DNA from: Carnegiea gigantea
Lineage: Eukaryota; Streptophyta; Magnoliopsida; Caryophyllales; Cactaceae
Assembly (NCBI GenBank): GCA_029747015.1
Contig: JAKOGI010000823.1
Location: forward strand, 256,001 to 320,000
Direction: 5' to 3'
DNA: 64,000 bases
Positions 1 to 11,120 of the stretch are shown here, piece after piece; within the stretch, counting starts at the first letter, position 1, and every line of letters begins with the position of its first letter. A program made the translations under genes and the position numbers. The notes beneath the pieces were generated by a model. The model was given only the letters and a program-made list of their open reading frames with translations. It was not told where the DNA came from and did no database searches.

Positions 1-582
1 GTAGAATTCATGCAAAATTATGTGCAGGTTAGAGACCGAAGTAGACAATTCGGTCTCTGTCTGAGACCGAAATAGACATTTCGGTCTCCAACTTAATGGA
101 AAAGCGACCGCGGTCTCTAGTGGAGACCAAAATGAAATCTGGTCTCCAATTGAGAAGGAAGATAATGGTCTCCATTAGAGACCGGCCCATCATGGTCTCA
201 ACTGGAGACCGTATAGGCTTGGTCTCAAATGGAGACCGGTTGGGTTTGGTCTCAAATGGAGACAAGTGGGCTTTGGTCTGAAATGGAGACCGGTAGGCTT
301 CGGTCTGAAATGGAGACCGGTAGGCTTCGGTCTCAGTCAGAGACCAAACTGTGTGGTCTCTAGTTGAGACTAAATATTTTGGTCTCAATTAGAGATCGAT
401 GTGGTTTGGTCTCAAGTCGAGACCGTTTTCTTCAAACCCGGTCTCCAAATTTGAATTGCTACCAATCATTTGGAGACTGATATATTTCGGTCTCTGTTCG
501 TCTCCAAAATTAAATAGAGACCGAATTTTCTATTTTAGAGACCAAATTATTTTGGTCTCAAATGGACCGGGATGCTGTAGTG
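1..582. mobile_element. Right subterminal region and end of a CACTA transposon (partial)
   Basis: The sequence shows dense alternating GAGACC and GGTCTC words (for example at 32, 52, 63, 83, 112, 123, 141, 167 and 178), usually 10-35 bp apart and facing each other. This is the look of a CACTA subterminal array, which in characterised elements is the binding region for the TNPA protein. The array stops at GCTGTAGTG (574-582), the reverse complement of a CACTAC-type terminal inverted repeat. Directly after it begins a Copia gag reading frame that lacks its N-terminal part. I infer that the element extends leftwards out of the window and was inserted into that gag. The other end and the 3-bp target duplication cannot be seen. 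Confidence 0.72.
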
Positions 583-1563
583 TATCTTGCGAGAGCTGCT
601 TGATAAGACAACTGCAGTGGGTCTTTGGGTTTAGCTGGGTGAACTCTACATGACGAAGAGTCTTGCTAATAAGATCCGATTGAAGGAAAGGTTATACACT
701 TTCAGAATGATAGAAAGTACGCATGTTCAAAAACATCTAAATGATTTCAATTCAATTGTAGTTGACCTTGAAAGTTTAGATGTGAAATTGAGGATGAGGA
801 CAAGGCTATTTTGTTGGTTCTGTCTCTACCCCTTTCTTATAGACACTTTAAGGAGATCATGCTATATAGTAATTCTGATACTATATTGTTTGAGGATGTT
901 AAGTTAAACCTGTTGTCTAGGAAAAAGTTTGATCTTGACATTCATACTGATCCTGCTGAGGCATTAGTAGTAAGGAGTAAAACAACTGAAAAAGAAAACG
1001 GTAATAGGAGTAAGAACCGTTCTAAGCCTAAAAATCTTCATGCTGGAAAGACCTGCAATTACTGTCGTAAATTAGGTCATATTGTTGCTAACTGTTGGCA
1101 ATTGTAAAATAAGAGGGAGAAAGAAGAAGATAATTCTCATGAGCCTGCTGAAGATTCGTTTGCTGAATCTGATTTTGATAGTGACGTCTTGTTTGTTACC
1201 TCTACATAAAGGGGGAGCGACTCTGATTGGATTCTTAATTCTGGGTGTACCTATCGTATTTGTCCTCATAAGGATTGATTTTCAACATATGATCTAGTTG
1301 ACTCAACTGTTGTTCACATGGGCAACAATGCACAATGTAATGTGACTGAAATCGGTATTGTTAAAATCAAGAGTCATGATAGTGTTGTAAGGATTTTATC
1401 GAATGTTCGTCACATTCCTAACTTGAAGCATAACCTCATCTCTTTAGGCACTCTTGAATCCAAGGGGTGCAAATATTTAGCTAAAGGTGGAGTTCTGAAG
1501 GTGTCGAAGGGCACTCGGATTTTGTCGAAGGGTTTGAGGCAAGGAAGCCTCTATGTCTTGTAG
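583..1563 (+). pseudogene. Copia gag-protease relic
   Basis: This is a Ty1/Copia polyprotein fragment. The gag part includes the conserved stretch TKSLANKIRLKERLY (about 650-700) and a CCHC zinc knuckle, CNYCRKLGHIVANC (about 1050-1092). It is followed by an aspartic protease region around WILNSGCTYRICP (about 1228) and by HIPNLKHNLISLG (about 1413), typical of the C-terminal protease region. Breaks: a one-base frameshift near 793, a TAG just before the TKSLAN region, a stop after the linker near 1207, the catalytic protease Asp replaced by Asn, and TGA near 1276. The N-terminus is cut off by the CACTA end at 582. Integrase, reverse transcriptase and RNase H are absent: the frame ends at 1563, only 200 bp before the LTR. 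So this is an internally deleted, non-coding copy. The clade (Tork/Tnt1-like) is a guess from gag wording. Confidence 0.88.
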
Positions 1564-1751
1564 GCATCCACTACAACATATTATAGGAAGAAAAGTTCAT
1601 ACAACTCATTTCCCAGGGCTAAGTTCAAGTATCACTTGAACTCAATCGGCGTTCGGTTCGCTTAAAATACCCTTCGGGGTCCGCCCTGCAGGGCATTACC
1701 CTTCAGGGTGCTATGACAGTGTGCGAGAGTTGGTGTTGGTGATTTTGGTCG

Positions 1752-1762
1752 AAGGTGGAGAT
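1752..1762 (+). promoter_or_regulatory. Polypurine tract of Copia relic
   Basis: A purine run (AAGGTGGAGA) sits directly before the TGTTGG that opens the 3' LTR. That is the expected place and composition of the plus-strand priming site of a plant Copia. Confidence 0.7.
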
Positions 1763-2270
1763 TGTTGGATTTAGCAGCCCAAAATCAGGCCTGCATATCC
1801 ACCACGGGTTTCAAGGAGTTTGGGCTACGGACCGTGGCGGCTAGGGTTTCGTTGTCTTAGCGGCTAGACTTGCTCATAGGGTTTTTTGCATCCTTATACC
1901 TCTAAACCATATATAAAGAGCCTAGCTTAGGCTCTAATACTTATCCCTGAATCCCAAACTAACAAGAAATACTTATAGAGTATTCTATTTCCACTATCTT
2001 AGATTTGTGAGAGAAGTTGAGAGAGTTTTGAGAGAGATTATAAGAGAAATTGTAATCTAGTTGCTTGATCGAATTACTCGTTATGATTGTAATCGCATTG
2101 TACTCACTCCTTCTCATAGTGGATTGTTTGTGCTCGTCGCCATCCATGGTTTTTTCCGCATTGTATTTCCACATAAATCTTTGTGTTCTTTATTGTTCTT
2201 CTTATCATTGTTTACTTTTGAATATCATTGTTTATCTTAACGCTTCTGCTATTAGTTTGCTCTAATTCCT
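1763..2270 (+). repeat. 3' LTR of the Copia relic
   Basis: It starts with TGTTGG after the polypurine tract. A TATA-like ATATATAAAG lies near 1910, about 150 bp inside, followed by AT- and T-rich sequence usual for R/U5. The right border is uncertain: I see no second LTR in the window to align with, and the end was placed where LTR-like composition fades (near 2260-2280). The partner 5' LTR, if it exists, lies left of the window beyond the inserted CACTA. Confidence 0.6.
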
Positions 2271-2780
2271 AATAGTACCATTTGCTATTAATTTTTTAAA
2301 GACAGAGCACTTTGTTTAGTGGTAAAAGGAGGGTGGGTTTTATTCTGGGAGTCCCTTGGATGGGAGAGGGAAAAAAGGCGGACAGATTTTGAAATTTGTT
2401 AAAACAAAACAAAATGCTATATTGGAGTTTAGTGTAGCAGTTCCACACAGACATATCCTGCTTTATTTCTAGCAGCTGCACAGCTGTTACCTTCAATTGG
2501 TATTACTTTTACCTCCAAAAGGAATCACTAGTTAATAGTTATGTTTGTACAACCAAAACCGTTGACTAGAATATCCTTGGTCTGGCCATAGTGAGCGTCC
2601 AGAAATTTTTAGTAAGTTTAAAAAAAAAAAAAATAATAAGGAATTGATCCTACTGGTTATGCAGTGTGGTCTGTATCTGATCTTTTGGATTTGTAAATGT
2701 CTTTTAGCTCTGATTTTTCACAGATTCAGGCGTAAATCATGGGATTGCATAATTAGTAGTTGTAATAGTGTCATCATTTG
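2271..2780. other. Spacer between Copia LTR and ABCC relic
   Basis: Both strands were read. There is no convincing coding stretch and no continuation of the ABC transporter reading frame. It contains a short A-run near 2620 and nothing else recognisable. Confidence 0.5.
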
Positions 2781-2785
2781 TCAGT

Positions 2786-2788
2786 AGT

Positions 2789-2820
<32 letters not shown>

Positions 2821-2822
2821 GT

Positions 2823-2865
<43 letters not shown>

Positions 2866-2990
2866 TACATATACATATATATATATATATGTATGCATAT
2901 ATGTGTGTGTGTATATATATACATATATATGTGTGTGTGTGTGGGTGTGTGAAGATGCGTTATATATACATATATATATATATATGCATG
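2786..2990. repeat. Compound AT/AC/GT microsatellite
   Basis: Long runs of TA, interrupted by CA and TG dinucleotide runs. The right side holds a 43-bp tandem duplication: GTGAAGATGCGT occurs at 2949 and again at 2992. The second copy is the end of an ABC transporter exon on the minus strand. Open frames here are artefacts of the dinucleotide repeat. Confidence 0.95.
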
Positions 2991-2991
2991 G

Positions 2992-5900
2992 GTGAAGATG
3001 CGTCCAACAGTAGTCGAGTCAAAGAAGACCATAGGAGCGCTGACGATTGAATTGGTGAATCCCAAGAAGAAAGCTTTTGAGGCTTTTAATTGAAGTGTTG
3101 CTGTGGAAAAGGACCTCAGCGTTGTAAAGAACGTACTGAGTGCCCTGAAATCCCGGGATACATGCCAATTAGGGCAAAGCTGTTAATGCTACGCATTGGA
3201 ACTCCACAACCAACCAATATGTTGAAGCAGCCTGAAATACCACAAACTTGGCCAAATAAGCTTAGACTCAAGGAGGGTATTACCTTGGACACAAATGTAA
3301 TCCAAGAATGGCGTCCACCTGACATCCCCAACTTCCTTCTCTTCTTCAGTCAGCTGAACGGCAGGTGAGTCAGCTCTGGAAATTTCTCATTGCTTTCTAT
3401 GGTGATGGAAAATTCATTTTTGAGGTCAAGGGCGTGATAGTCTATTTCTCTTGTCCACAATGACTCTCCTTCAAAAGTCTTGATCGTGGGATCAAAGTTA
3501 GTTAAAATTGTGTTGCAGTCGGAATTCACAAGTCAAATGCTGTTCGGCTGTTTCATCAGTCATTAGCTGCCAATAGCTTCCACATAGGGGAGCTTAACAT
3601 CTTCCATAACCTGAATTTGAAAGGCTGACATCAGTTATGTGAAGTTCTAGTCTTCATTTTGGTTTCATGCATCTACTTCCAAACTGTGCTTCAGCTTTAG
3701 AGATCGACGTCAAAAGACACTACACTAGACTGCCTGGTGCATGGAGGGAAACTTTACTTCATTGACTGGTCTGGAACTGAAGAACACTCCAATGAAATGA
3801 TAATACAACAATAACAACTACCAGAAGCTCAATGCAGATACTGCTGAACGCTGAAGTTAGGAATGGGGAGTTCAAATATGACAAACAAAGACACTCTTTC
3901 GCCAAGAACCACAAAAAGTTCTTCAAAGATGGTTTTAGAGTATTTAAAAAGAATTGAAAGAGAATTATAGGCGAACTACGCAATGAAACTGGGAACTAAA
4001 TGCATGTAAGAAAGAGCCTCAGAAGGCAGAGAATGGTTACCAAAATCTTATCGACTTCAGACAGGTACCCCACTTGATGAGTCACCGGAATCACAGTTTT
4101 TTTTCTCCAATGCAGTGTTGCAGACATGACCATCATGCAATTTTATAAAAGACACCAGCTAGTAATTGAAATGAGATTTATATATTGTGTAAGATAATGC
4201 AAGAACTTGGGGCAAGGAAGCTGAGCTGAGAGAGTTGTTGAGTGTAAAATGATATCATACATTGAACAAAATTGCAGCTGTATGAGCATCAACTGCGCCG
4301 AAGGGAGATATTGGCATCATTATAAATGGCTCAAGCAATTTGAATCCTTTGTTTCTGACCCCACTCATGTTGATTCGTCGTTGACCTATCTCTGTCAGAT
4401 CACTATGGCTGAAAGACGGATATCTTTATCAAGGGCTGTTGCTGTCATTGCCTTGTTATATCTCTCTTCATCCATTGTTGGCTTACCATAGAGTATGTTT
4501 TCACGTATTGCCCCACTCTGGATCCAAGCTATTTGAGAAACTTGCGCAATTGATCCAATGACACCCACCTGAGCTCAAGATATAAAGAATAGAAGGTCAA
4601 AAAAAAGCAAATTCTCTGAGCATGTAGCTTTTAAAAGTATGAAGTGATTTACTAACATTTCCTGATATTTTCGGAATTTCTTTGAGAACTGTATAAGTGA
4701 GTATTTTCCTGCTCCCACTGATCCGCAAACTGCTAGTTTCTCCCCCTTTTCCACCTTTAAGTGATGTCCCTCAGTGTCAATGCATGCGGTTCTAGTTGCC
4801 AGGTGAAATTAACTGCTTTTATTGTGACACTGTTTACTGAACTTCCCATTTTGATGCTGCTATTTCATCGCTTTTGAGCTTGTCATCAAGCAGATAGGTA
4901 TTAATCCTTTGATGAGAAACCATAACCTGACTCGTGACAGTGAGGGCTTGAGGAATCGTCCTCAATGGTTCAGATATGGTTCTCAGATTTGCGAGGATTG
5001 TAAAAACTCTATCTGCACTCAAGGAGGCACTGTTTAAAAGGGCACATCCACTGAAGATATTATAGTTGGTGACAACCAGTACAGTATACGTCCAGAGGAC
5101 TTAATGTGCTGAGACCATTGCAGCCTGTTGAACTCATTCTCTCTTAGGGACTCGATCAACTGCTCAAATTTATCCTCTCATGACTGAAGCTTTATCACTT
5201 TAATGTTTAAATCTCTGAGATGGCATGTAGTCTCTCATCTTGAGATGCCATGATTTGTGATTAGCATTTCTGGAGAGGTTTAGCAAGTGGCACATTAAGA
5301 AGCCCACAAATGAGAAGAGGCACTAGTCCTAGAACAGCACCAGACCGCGCAACCCGTAGGAGGATTCCAATGGAGAGGAAGACTCGGAGGGAATATGTCC
5401 AACCAATGTGAAAACACCATGGAAACTCACCCCCGACAATAGGCATTGGCTGCTATGTACTTCACAACCTCGCCTGTAGAATCCCCCCTCCTCCCAAGTC
5501 TTAGTAGCTGAACTTGCTTTTTTGTACACTGCCACCATCGGAGCTGACCTCATCCTCATTCCTGTTCTCCTAGCTTAGAAATGGCAATGCCTCTGGGATA
5601 GTGACCTTGCCACCTTAACAAGGATTGTACGTACTACTAGGATTGTACCCTCTCTAGACTCTCCTCTTTTTTGCTTGAGTAATTCACAAACGCATAAAGG
5701 AGTAGAGGGGAAGCTACTGTTGCCATTGCAGTAATCAAGGCAAGTGTCCCTATGTGGATGCTGTCTTTCAAATAGAAGTTAAGGCCTCAGCAACTGGATT
5801 CCCTTTATTCTTTGTGTCCTTACACTGGAGCCATAAACTTTTGGTAAAAAATATTTGCTTCATCCTCAGAAAAGAGGTTCGGGATATCGCCAAGCACTGA

Positions 5901-6280
5901 AGGTCTTGAATAATCCACACAAAATAATGGATTAATCCAAGAAAACGTCAGCTGGCTAAAAGTGCTTGGTTTTTTATTTGTTTCCTTTGGTTCCTCATGT
6001 AGAAGAGGCTCTGACAATGAAGTTTGTGACTTTTCCTGTGTAATGTAGGTGTACCAAGGCACAGAAGAGGAGCAGAGAATTCATAAACGATAGGTTGTCT
6101 AGAATTGGAATGTCCTGATTAGTTAGCAGCATGCTGATATTCCTAGGCGAAACAAGCAGAAAGCAGCTTACCCACCATATGGAGGTGAGAATTCTAATGC
6201 TTTTGTATCTCTGAACAAGTAAGGAGGCCATCAATCAAACTAAACCATGTAATCCCTTAACAATGTGACCGACCCAACTT
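2992..6280 (-). pseudogene. ABC transporter C-family (MRP/ABCC) pseudogene
   Basis: Functional ABCC proteins are ATP-driven membrane pumps for glutathione and other conjugates, mostly vacuolar. Read on the minus strand the segments come in order. N-terminal helices VQRYKSIRILTSIWW at 6234-6060; linker with LTFSWINPLF at 5990-5820; membrane domain 1 (ASPLLLYAFVNYS near 5700, GAVLGLVPLLICGLLNVP near 5300, ADRVFTILANLRTISEPLR near 5000). Then NBD1: Walker A GSVGAGKYS near 4715, the following VSQ-like motif near 4510, a signature motif MSGGQ near 4340, and a H-loop THQV near 4080. Membrane domain 2 starts at about 3365 (EKEVGDVRWTPFLDY) and stops near [11 protein letters not shown] at 3000. Breaks: frameshifts near 6055, 5510, 4710 and 4330, several stops, and a Ser/Thr-to-Tyr change at Walker A. 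NBD2 is missing. The start exon was not found. ABCC8-type is the closest in wording from memory. Confidence 0.88.
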
Positions 6281-6284
6281 CTTG

Positions 6285-9200
6285 TTGACATTTCCTTGTT
6301 TTCTGCTGTGATTTGGGATAAACTGTAACCTAAGTGTGCAATGCTGAGCATTGATTCAAAACAAGGCCATTCCGAGGCAAAATGGCCGTATCGGAAAGTT
6401 TGTTGAGTTGGCCGAAACTCGTTATAGCTGTGATGTGGAACGCGATTTCTGCATTAGAACAATTTTTCCATACTGCAACCGAAACCGTGATTGCGACTGA
6501 AAGTGCATTTTGAATCCCTGACGATGAGCAATGGACAACAGATGGACACATATAGAACAAACTGATCGTTTCTTGTGAAATTATAGGTTATGCTGTTTTC
6601 TGGTGGAAAATGCAAGGATAAATAGGAAAACAACAGAAGAATAGGTTTACACCATCTATGATTGTTCTTTGGATGCAAGAACACTCCAGTTTCGGTTCTC
6701 CTTTACACATTCCTAACGGCACTCCTGCATTTACATTGAAAAGATTCAAGAAATGGTAAAGGAAATCAGAATGGAGAGCACCACTTGTTTAAGGCCAAAC
6801 AAAAGATTCAAGAGTTCACTGAACTTATCTTTTTTTTGCGCTGTTCTTTTTTTGGGGGGGGGGGTTGTAAGGCTGCTACATTTGGTAGGTTCACACCCTG
6901 CATATATGAAAAACTCATGGTTTTGGATTTGGATCTGGGTTTCAGTTTGGGTTTGGGGTTGTTTGGAATGGCGTGGAAAAAATCATGCAACTTTTCAAGA
7001 AAAATGTTGCCAAAATGATATCATGAAGTTGGAGATGCTTACCTTCTTCGCTAGCCAAGGAAGCCATTAGCAGAGCGGAAGCTCCTTCACTGTTAGCCTT
7101 CTTGGTGAATGCTTATGAAATGTAGGAGTGCGCCATATAATTACTGAGTTGGAAATTGTGAAGAAAAGTCTCTGCAACCAATCATGTCCACAACCCCCTT
7201 CCACAGGGAGGGGAAGAAAAAAGGGAAAACGAGAAATTTTTTGATAACTTATTGTTTACTATAGAAATCGCTACCTATATTAGTGTAACCATACATCTCA
7301 ATACACGATCATGGTTCACTACTTAGACCAATGTGAACATGGATTACAGGGTTTTTTGCCTTAAGCTGACATTTCTCCGGGGATCTTTTAAAATATAGGT
7401 TTCTTCATTGATATGCAAATGATCATGTATAAAATGTGCCAGAAAACATCGACGAAGGACAATAATTTTGAATTAAAATATTGATTTCTTTGTTAATCTA
7501 TTTGTGCCGGCAATTAACATTCTATCCATTTTATTATATATTTATAGTAGTGCTCATCCTTAACCCTTCAGGCTAATTCTTCTGTCATTCTCCATTGATG
7601 TTGAAGAGCTGAAATAAGGCCAAATCTTATCTTTTTGATGCATCTTTTTGGGATTTGGTTTGTATAGTTGCCTAATCATTATAATGGTTGTGGGGTATCC
7701 TTCAGAATGTGCAGGATTGTGACGTTATATTATATCATGTGAGATCGTAACCAGATGGAGGCCATATCGGCCAAAATAAAAGCAGCCATTGTGCATTCTA
7801 ACAGCTAAATTTTGGACACCAATTAATCGATCATGTCCTATAATCATCTTTAGCAGGGCCTGCCACTAGTTCTGATTTAGATTTTGCACGTCTTCTTCTG
7901 ATAACTAGATTGATTATTAGTACATCAGTTAGCCCCTCCCCCCCCCCCTCTCTCTCTTATGGTGAAGATAAGCTGGTTTGGTTTACAATTTGTGTTCAAA
8001 TGAGTTAAAGAACCAATCCAACCGAAAATTGAAACTTGGTGTTGAAGATTTAGGAATAGATTTTACCGTACACTTTGGACCTCGAAGTTTGAATGCTGCT
8101 TGGGCATTTTTAATGCCTTCATTAACGGATTGCAATATAAAATTCTGACTTGAGATCTCTTCTCCAAAAATGGTTTTATATTCTGCCAAAGAAACTAGAT
8201 CAACCAAAATTCTAAACTGTAATGCACGCTGATAGAAATTTATCTTCACTAGCTCATGTCTCCTTTTTCAAGTAGGAAATGAGAAAAAGAAAGCAAGAAC
8301 AAAAAAAAAAAAACTCAAAGAGAGGAGCGGGAAAAAATGGTAAAGATTGGCTTGAGGCTCACTGTAAAGTGCTTTCTAGTTAAGAATATTGTTTTCAGGA
8401 CATTGAAATTTCTTTTACAGCCTGTAAATCATCGATGAGTTCTTGTATCTCCCTCTCATCCTTTATAGTTACAAACCCCCCCCCTCCAAAACAAAAAAGA
8501 GAGAGAGAGCAAGGTTGTGCCATCCAACTAGTAGCTGTGCATTATGAATTATTAAATAGATGTCATGTTCATCACAATAAGCATTTAAGATCACACTTGA
8601 CTCTCTCAACTTCTTTGTGATTTTCTGGAGAGTTGGTTCCAAACGCATTTAGTTATAATATTTTATATATCATTCTTCAAATTTATAGTCTTATGACAAG
8701 GCCTTAATTCTTATATTTCTAGTGTGACCAACCGATTCAATATTGGAAGTGAAAATAGAGACTCTTGAAATTTCGGCCTTTGTACTTGTACATATAAGGT
8801 TGTCTTTGTCTAGATCGGTTCGAATCCTATTAAGGTGGAACTCCGACTGTATAGCGCCATTGTTACCTCTGAAAATATCCTACCCAATCATGGAGCCCTT
8901 CCTTTCCGTATCTAGTCTTTTTTTTGGGGGGGGGGGGGGGGGCAAAATGGGCTATGTTTTTTGAGTGATGTGGAAATTTTTCAGTGCGGCCAATGTCAAG
9001 GCTGTTCAATATAACACCAAATTAACAAGAAGTGGACAACCGGATTGCTTCAATTTGGATTTGATAGGGACCATCAAATGTTGAAGCAACAATGACTCTT
9101 CTAGCATTACTCGACAAATTGAACACCAAGGAGACATGCTGTACGTGAAAGGACTTCTCAGTCCGTATTTGAACTTGGGCACATCCTCAAGTGACAATGT

Positions 9201-9980
9201 CAACGACAGCAATCACTTGAAGTTACTGTACCTGGAGATTAAGGATGTTTGGACAACTGGAAATTAATTTTGTAATACTGGTTCATTAAAGGAACACTTT
9301 CAAGCTTGGATGTACACTCAAGATTAAAAGGTGTGCACTTTATGCAATTGGACTGAATGGTTGTTGAAGAAGACCCGATTATATTGAAGATGTGATTTGG
9401 ACTATCAAGTTCAAATTTGCAAAGCTGGATAAAGCGTGCATGGGATGAACCTTTAATTTGTAGTATCTGGACATCTTTTGGTTTCCTATGTTGTTTGCAC
9501 CTGTGGCTGGCAATTTCTGTGCCAGTCTTGTTTTTACTTTTCAGAAGAGCATGTACTTTTCCTCCCTCGATTGGCTTTTGTAAATAGCAAATGATTCAGG
9601 TCACTGAATCAACATTTCTGTGGATAGTAATGTCTATAGAGGTAAGATTACCTATAGTTGGATATATATCCCCAAGCCCCGCGAAAGTGGAACCCACATT
9701 GGGAGTTGTTGAAGATGAGTTGTGTCGATCGTGACTCATGAGCGCGCCCCTCATGCAAGATGAGAGATTCTATCAACACCTTGAGCTTTATCTAATTGGG
9801 AAAGAATATTAGGAAAATATTTCTTTTCCTCTATGTTTGTTTTAAGAGAAATACAAGAAAAAAATGGTGAAAATTTGATTTCATTAATTAACGATAATAA
9901 TATAAGAGATAATTGGAGAAAAAAGTGTTCCATGCTGTATATCTTTTATGACTTTAAACGCATCGGAGAGATAATGATGT
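6285..9980. other. AT-rich spacer without recognisable genes
   Basis: All frames are broken into short pieces. The longest minus frame (8249-7983, 88 codons) matches no family I know. There are homopolymer runs: G at about 6853-6864, C at about 7938-7947, A near 8300, and a G run of about 18 near 8925-8942. Part of 6285-7110 could be decayed introns or upstream exons of the ABCC relic, but I could not show this. Confidence 0.5.
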
Positions 9981-9989
9981 GTTGCATCT

Positions 9990-11120
9990 AGACCGATCAG
10001 TTCGGGTGGGTAAGTTAAATATGGGTTGGATGTATTCGGATTCGGATAAAATGTCGGTTGGGCGTATTTTGGATTTGGGTAAAATACGGGTTTCAAGTCA
10101 AATGGTTTGGAGCGCCCTTTTTGTGAATTATTTCTTTTTCTGTCAAAATTAAAATCTCGATATATTTATTACTTAAAATTGTCTGTGTTTAATAAACAAG
10201 CATTGTAATTATAATTTCTTGAAAAATATCAAAAATATTCAAACTTTTCAATATGATATATGAACGTATTATACGGGTGGACAATGAATCACATTTTCGT
10301 ATATTAAAATATTAATAATAGGTCAGATCATTCATAGGTCGGCCTTTCTAAAGCATGTTAACAGGTTTGATCGTCTCGAACTGTTAATAACCTATTTAAT
10401 CATTTGATATTTCATTAATTTGACCTACCATTGCCTCATCATGTATGCTGTATTAGTGGGTCGATCCTAACACAAATACAAGTTGGTCCATTATCCAACA
10501 CTAACATTATGTTCGAGACCAATTAGAAGGAAACCAAACGAAAGAATATTATAGACGTACAATATATTATAATTATATATTAATTATAGCATCAAAATTT
10601 TAGGTTATCACAGAGTAGTATTATATAAAATGCAAAAAGATGTACACATTTCACTAAGAATGCAATGATATGACTTACACATTTTTAAGACTTGTCTTAT
10701 TCTAAATTGATTTTCTTAAGGATAAATAGTTACTTCTTACCCATTTTTTAAAATTGTTCCATTTATAAGTTGTAATGACGTTATTTTATGGAAATGAATT
10801 TGGAAAAGCATATGTACCATCGTCTAATTTACAAAGTGATGCAATAATTGTACAACATTTCTCTAAACGATTCGTTACAATGAAAAACTACTATTGTTAA
10901 AGGAAATTTTTTTTAAAAAAAGGATATGACAGTCGGGTCAAATGGTTGGGGTTGGGTTTGGGTCGGGTTTGACCTAAAAATTTGCGAGTTTTTTTATATT
11001 TGGTTTATTTCAGGTAGAGCAAATCATGTTCAAAATCCAATATTTTTGGGCAAATTCGGATCGAGCCAGTTTTTACCAGGCCTAGTTTCACCTGTTACAT
11101 AAAAGCTTGACCGGCGTCTT
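9990..11120. repeat. Region with degenerate GGGT(T/C)GGG-type low-complexity patches
   Basis: Two patches, about 9998-10105 and 10930-10975, are rich in variants of TTCGGGT, GGGTTGGG and GGGTCGGGTT. They lie some 850 bp apart with AT-rich DNA between. Such patches are common in non-coding plant repeats. No terminal repeats or target duplication were found, so the element type, if any, is unknown. Apparent minus-strand proteins rich in YPNPN come only from this repeat. Confidence 0.4.

Noticed and set aside
1..582. CRISPR-like regular spacing of a 6-bp word
   Set aside because: The words alternate orientation, spacing is irregular and the stretch ends in a CACTA-type terminus. The sequence is plant nuclear DNA.
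2768..3065. Open frames rich in Tyr, Ile, His and Thr
   Set aside because: They are read-through of TA/CA/GT dinucleotide repeats in all frames.
9884..10096. Minus-strand frame with repeated YPNPN
   Set aside because: It is the translation of a degenerate GGGTTCGGGT-type repeat, which recurs at 10930 without a frame.
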